The notes beneath the pieces were generated by a model, which saw only the letters and a list, made by a program, of their open reading frames with translations, had not been told where the DNA came from and made no database searches. Positions 61,149 to 64,000 of a stretch of DNA of 64,000 bases are shown here, in pieces. The stretch is from NCBI RefSeq assembly GCF_015350975.1, contig NZ_JADKRX010000003.1, positions 62,001-126,000 of the forward strand, given 5' to 3'. The DNA comes from Curtobacterium sp. VKM Ac-1395. Lineage in GTDB: Bacteria; Actinomycetota; Actinomycetes; Actinomycetales; Microbacteriaceae. Each line of letters begins with the position of its first letter. Position 1 is the first letter of the stretch. The position numbers were made by a program, and so were the translations under genes.

Positions 61149-61978
61149 GGTTCCTTCCGGGTGGTGCGGACGTGGACGAGTCGGAGCGTGTGGGACAGGG
61201 CGACGACGGTGACCGCGACGGCGGCGATGCTCGCACCCGCTGCGGTGCCGAGGTGCCACGAGACGAGCAGCCCGGCGAGCACCGCCGCCGAGCCGAGGAC
61301 CGCGCCGAGGGCCATCGTCGCGAGCAGCCCGCCGGTCCAGGCCCGTGCGGCGGCGGCCGGCGCCAGGAGCAGCCCGACGACGAGCAGCGTGCCGACGGCC
61401 CGGTAGGACGCGACGACGGCGAGCGTCACGAGGGCGACCAGGACGACCTCGGCCAGTCGTGGACGCAGTCCGAGGGTGGTCGCCTTGCGGGGGTCGAACG
61501 CCGCCGCGGTGAAGGGCCGGTGGAACACCACCGCGACGAGCAGCGCCACGACGGTCGCGACCGCCAGCGTGCCGAGGTCGACCGGGGTGACGGCGAGCAC
61601 GTCCCCGAAGAGGATCGCCGTCACGTCGGTGGCGAAGGACCGTGAGCCGGAGACGATGATCACCCCGAGCGCGAGCATGCCGACGAAGAGCAGCCCGATC
61701 GCGGTGTCGTACGACAGGCCGCTCCGCCGCCGGAGGACCCCGACGCCGAGCACCATCGCCCCGGCACTGACCGCGGCGCCGAGCACGGCGGGTGCCCCGG
61801 TCAGCGTTGCGAGGGCGACACCAGGGAGCATGCCGTGCGCCAGCGCCTCGCCGAGGAACGCCATCCCGCGCACGAGGACCCACGTCCCGACGACGGCGCA
61901 GAGGACCGCCGCGAGCACCCCCGCCGCCAGGGCTCGGAGCATGAAGTCGACGGAGAACGGGTCGGTCAGCCAGGTCAC
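61079..61978 (-). CDS. aztB: Zinc ABC transporter permease AztB
   Basis: The protein has 299 residues from GTG 61978, chosen because upstream in-frame codons run through the Zur-box-like site. About eight membrane helices of the ZnuB/MntB type are seen, with FLGEALAHGMLPGVALA and YDTAIGLLFVGMLALGVIIV. The C-terminal tail (about 275-299) overlaps the aztD-like gene by 70 nt, an unusually long overlap, which suggests the last residues are not functionally constrained. Confidence 0.88.
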   Translation of the reverse strand: MTWLTDPFSVDFMLRALAAGVLAAVLCAVVGTWVLVRGMAFLGEALAHGMLPGVALATLTGAPAVLGAAVSAGAMVLGVGVLRRRSGLSYDTAIGLLFVGMLALGVIIVSGSRSFATDVTAILFGDVLAVTPVDLGTLAVATVVALLVAVVFHRPFTAAAFDPRKATTLGLRPRLAEVVLVALVTLAVVASYRAVGTLLVVGLLLAPAAAARAWTGGLLATMALGAVLGSAAVLAGLLVSWHLGTAAGASIAAVAVTVVALSHTLRLVHVRTTRKEPCSTHRTTAPHSASASPQPSRSA

Positions 61979-61994
61979 GGTCCCGAACGCTACA

Positions 61995-62009
61995 TGAAAA
62001 TGGTTCCCG
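61995..62009. promoter_or_regulatory. Zur-box-like site between aztB and aztA
   Basis: TGAAAATGGTTCCCG has a perfect first half of the actinobacterial Zur consensus and a weaker second half. It lies in the 50-bp divergent gap (19 nt before aztA GTG, 16 nt before aztB GTG), so one bound Zur dimer could shut both directions when zinc is plentiful. Confidence 0.6.
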
Positions 62010-62028
62010 TTACTGTTAACCTCCACAG

Positions 62029-62658
62029 GTGCCGCCCCAGCCCGTCCGCCTCCGTTCCGTGACCGTCCGCCGCGGCCAGCGCACCGTGCTCCACCGCACC
62101 GACGCCGTCTTCGAACCCGGCTCCGTCACCGTCGTCGCCGGCGCGAACGGCTCCGGCAAGTCCACACTCCTCGAGGCCGTCGCCGGCACCCTCCCCACGA
62201 CCGAGGGCAGCGTCACCGGAGCAGGACCACGCCGGGTCGCCCACGTCGCCCAGTCGGTCTCGACCCCCGGGCCACCCCTCACCGTGCACGCCGCCGTCGC
62301 CATGGGCCGGTGGGGCGCCCTCCCCTGGTGGCGTCCCCTCCGCGCCGCCGACCGCGCACTCGTCGACGACCAGCTCCAGCGCCTCGACCTCCTCGACCTC
62401 GCCACCCGCCCCCTCGCCGAGCTCTCGGGCGGCCAACGCCAGCGCACCCTCGTCGCGATGGGCCTCGCCCAGCGCGCCCCCGTGCTCCTCGTCGACGAGC
62501 CCACCGCCGGCGTCGACGCCCACTCGCTCCACCTGGTGCTCGCTGCGCTCGCCGCCGAGGCCGCCCGCGGCGCCGTCGTCGTGCACGCGGCGCACGACCC
62601 CGGGGCGCTCGCCGCAGCCGACCGCGTGCTCACCCTGCGCGACGGCGCCCTGCGCTGA
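62029..62658 (+). CDS. aztA: Zinc ABC transporter ATP-binding protein AztA
   Basis: The protein has 209 residues from a GTG start. Walker A GANGSGKST is at residues 38-46, signature LSGGQRQRTLVAMGLAQ, Walker B VLLVDEPTAGVD, and the switch His in VVVHAAHDP. It is shorter than ZnuC (about 250) and lacks a C-terminal extension. It energises AztB and is transcribed divergently from the rest of the zinc locus. Confidence 0.88.
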   Translation: MPPQPVRLRSVTVRRGQRTVLHRTDAVFEPGSVTVVAGANGSGKSTLLEAVAGTLPTTEGSVTGAGPRRVAHVAQSVSTPGPPLTVHAAVAMGRWGALPWWRPLRAADRALVDDQLQRLDLLDLATRPLAELSGGQRQRTLVAMGLAQRAPVLLVDEPTAGVDAHSLHLVLAALAAEAARGAVVVHAAHDPGALAAADRVLTLRDGALR

Positions 62659-62734
62659 CGCACCGCCCGCGCCGAGGGAGCAGGAATGGTCGCCTCCGCC
62701 GGGGCGACCCGACGATTCGTGCGCACCGGATGGC

Positions 62735-62776
62735 GGACGGGAGGGTCGTGGCGGGGCCGCCACGAGCCTCCAGTCC
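62735..62776. terminator. Hairpin after aztA (GGAGGCTCG family)
   Basis: A 20-bp imperfect stem (GGACGGGAGGGTCGTGGCGG / CCGCCACGAGCCTCCAGTCC, two mismatches) with a 2-nt loop. It is a close relative of the hairpin at 57671-57710 and lies between aztA and the DUF4397 gene. Confidence 0.7.
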
Positions 62777-62887
62777 GGCAGTTCCCGGGTGGGTGCATCC
62801 GGACGGGCCCTCCGGACGGTAGTGGAGGTGAGCGTCGATGACGACGCCCACCCGACCCGGCCCAGAGGGCCGACCTGGAGGCACACC

Positions 62888-63730
62888 ATGCGCAAGAACC
62901 TCGTGACCGGCATCGGCGCCGGCGCACTGCTCGCGGCGTTCGCGATCGCGGTCCCCGCGACCGCGGCGACCGCAGCACCCGGCGACGCCACGCTGAGCGT
63001 CCTGCACGCCGTCCCCGACACCACGGTCGACGTCTGGCTCGACGGCGCCCGGGCGATCGACGACTTCACGCCCGGCACGATGGCCGGACCGATGTCCGTC
63101 GCCGCCGGGGCGCACACGCTCGCGATCACGGCGAGTGACGCGACCGACGACTCGAAGCCCATCATCGGCCCGGCCGACGTGTCGTTCGCCGCCGGCAGCA
63201 ACTCGACCGCGGTGGCGCACCTGAAGGCCGACGGCACCCCGACGGCGACCGTCTTCAGGAACGACACCTCCGCGGTCCCCGCCGGGCAGGGTCGTCTCGT
63301 CGTGCGGCACGTCGCAGCCGCACCCGCGGTCGACGTCCTCGCGGGCGGGAAGGCCGTCGTGTCGAACCTGTCGAACCCGGACGAGCAGGCGCTCGTGCTC
63401 CCGGCCGGCACCGTGTCCGCCACGGTCGCGGCGACCGGGACGACCGCTCCGGTGATCGGCCCGGCCGACGTCGCCGTCGCCGCGGGTGCCGACACCATCG
63501 TGTACGCGTGGGGCAGCCTGGAGGACGACAACCTGATGCTCGCCACGCAGACGATCAGCGACCTCGGCGGTGACCCGAACGGCGTGCCGGCCGGGAACGC
63601 CGGACTCGTCGCGACGAACGGCACGGAGACCACCCCGCTCGTGATCGGCGGCAGCGCCGTCGTCCTCGCCGGGCTGGCGCTCCTGGTCCTCCGACGTCGC
63701 GTGAGCGCCGTCCGAGCCGCACGGCGCTGA
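62888..63730 (+). CDS. DUF4397 domain surface protein
   Basis: The protein has 280 residues, with GGAGG 7 nt before the ATG. The signal peptide (LVTGIGAGALLAAFAIAVPATA, then AA) is followed by two tandem repeats of the DUF4397 module: LSVLHAVPDTTVDVWLDG and, later, LVVRHVAAAPAVDVLAGG. Each is followed by an IGPADV segment. A C-terminal membrane helix (about 252-270) and basic tail end the protein like a sortase substrate, but no LPxTG motif is visible. The next gene is a sortase, so it may be an anchored surface protein with an unusual signal. Confidence 0.82.
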   Translation: MRKNLVTGIGAGALLAAFAIAVPATAATAAPGDATLSVLHAVPDTTVDVWLDGARAIDDFTPGTMAGPMSVAAGAHTLAITASDATDDSKPIIGPADVSFAAGSNSTAVAHLKADGTPTATVFRNDTSAVPAGQGRLVVRHVAAAPAVDVLAGGKAVVSNLSNPDEQALVLPAGTVSATVAATGTTAPVIGPADVAVAAGADTIVYAWGSLEDDNLMLATQTISDLGGDPNGVPAGNAGLVATNGTETTPLVIGGSAVVLAGLALLVLRRRVSAVRAARR

Positions 63731-63732
63731 CC

Positions 63733-64000
63733 GTGCACCACCGGGTCGGGGCGGCGACGGCGGTCCCCCTCGCCGCCGCCGTCGCCCTGGCCTGCCTGAC
63801 CGGGTGCTCGTCGGCGGACCGTGTCCCCGGCGGGCGCTCGCTCTCGGGGGACGGTGCGTGGTCGTCAGCGGCCGCCGCGCCGACACCGGCACCGGCACCG
63901 TCGGCGTTCTCCACCGCCGTGCCCCTGCGCGACGCGGCGCTCCCCGACGAGGTGCCGGTCGTGGTCGCCCCCGTGCGCGTCGCCGTCCCGGCCCTCGGCA
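63733..64000 (+). CDS. Class F sortase, N-terminal part (3' end outside window)
   Basis: The frame starts at a GTG 2 nt after the DUF4397 stop and is open to the window end (89 codons). The N-terminus has a hydrophobic stretch and LTGC lipobox (Cys25), then a Pro/Ala-rich linker and the motif PVRVAVPALG, the first strand of class F sortases. Catalytic His, Cys and Arg would lie beyond the window. Co-transcription with the DUF4397 gene suggests that protein is its substrate. Confidence 0.65.
   Translation, partial: MHHRVGAATAVPLAAAVALACLTGCSSADRVPGGRSLSGDGAWSSAAAAPTPAPAPSAFSTAVPLRDAALPDEVPVVVAPVRVAVPALG

Overview
The window is very GC-rich (roughly 70% or more by eye) and gene-dense. Start codons are often GTG, and adjacent genes overlap through ATGA or GTGA junctions. 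Gene content points to an actinobacterium of the Microbacteriaceae, and a motile plant- or soil-associated genus such as Curtobacterium would fit. That placement is inference from gene families: Tat lipoprotein ABC binding proteins, a class F sortase, AztABCD zinc uptake, a DUF6510 protein and an actinobacterial-type flagellar operon. I see no prophage, insertion sequence or CRISPR array.

Layout. 1-3547: an aldehyde dehydrogenase cut by the left edge, a bifunctional heptose-phosphate kinase/adenylyltransferase (HldE type) and a family 2 glycosyltransferase, all translationally coupled. 3564-11982 (minus): a peptide-uptake operon with binding protein, two permeases, a fused double ATPase, a CocE/X-Pro-peptidase-type hydrolase and a TetR regulator, plus a SIP-domain protein. 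A perfect inverted repeat lies just upstream of the first gene. 12144-13821: a sulfite-oxidase-like molybdoenzyme, its flavin reductase and a small zinc-ribbon protein. 13938-15900: tRNA-Gly, two small or unknown proteins and an Nei-type DNA glycosylase. 15920-21365: a secreted GH43 glycosidase, a two-component system and a Gly/Pro/Ala-rich membrane protein. 21465-26320: unknown membrane proteins, an esterase and a BCCT osmolyte transporter. 26484-27943: a lipoprotein gene broken by a frameshift. 28060-34470: an amino-sugar type uptake and catabolism cluster (ABC transporter without its own ATPase, SIS-domain isomerase, BadF-type kinase, DeoR regulator).

35491-36100 carries four tRNA genes: Val-GAC, Cys-GCA and Gly-GCC on minus, Val-CAC on plus. 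Immediately after Val-CAC comes 36190-41935, a three-gene SMC-like operon matching JetA, JetB and JetC of Wadjet (MksF, MksE, MksB). The nuclease subunit JetD/MksG is not in the window on either side. This is the most interesting system here. 42133-46413 holds small proteins, a POT peptide transporter and an acyl-CoA oxidase.

46418-57550 (minus) is a flagellar operon: flbD, motA, motB, fliM, fliN, fliO, fliP, fliQ, fliR, flhB, flhA, a reduced FlhF-like gene without a GTPase domain, and csrA. Two sigma-28-like promoters precede flbD and fliM, and fliL is absent. 57734-62658 is a zinc-uptake locus: aztA diverges from aztB, an aztD-like gene, aztC and a second aztD-like gene, with two Zur-box-like sites. 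The right edge holds a DUF4397 surface protein and the start of a class F sortase.

Between genes I find a family of palindromic repeats (two copies at 46731-47021 and a diverged one at 18207-18254) and a recurrent terminator-like hairpin built on GGAGGCTCG. All functional names rest on recognising protein families by eye; no database search was run.
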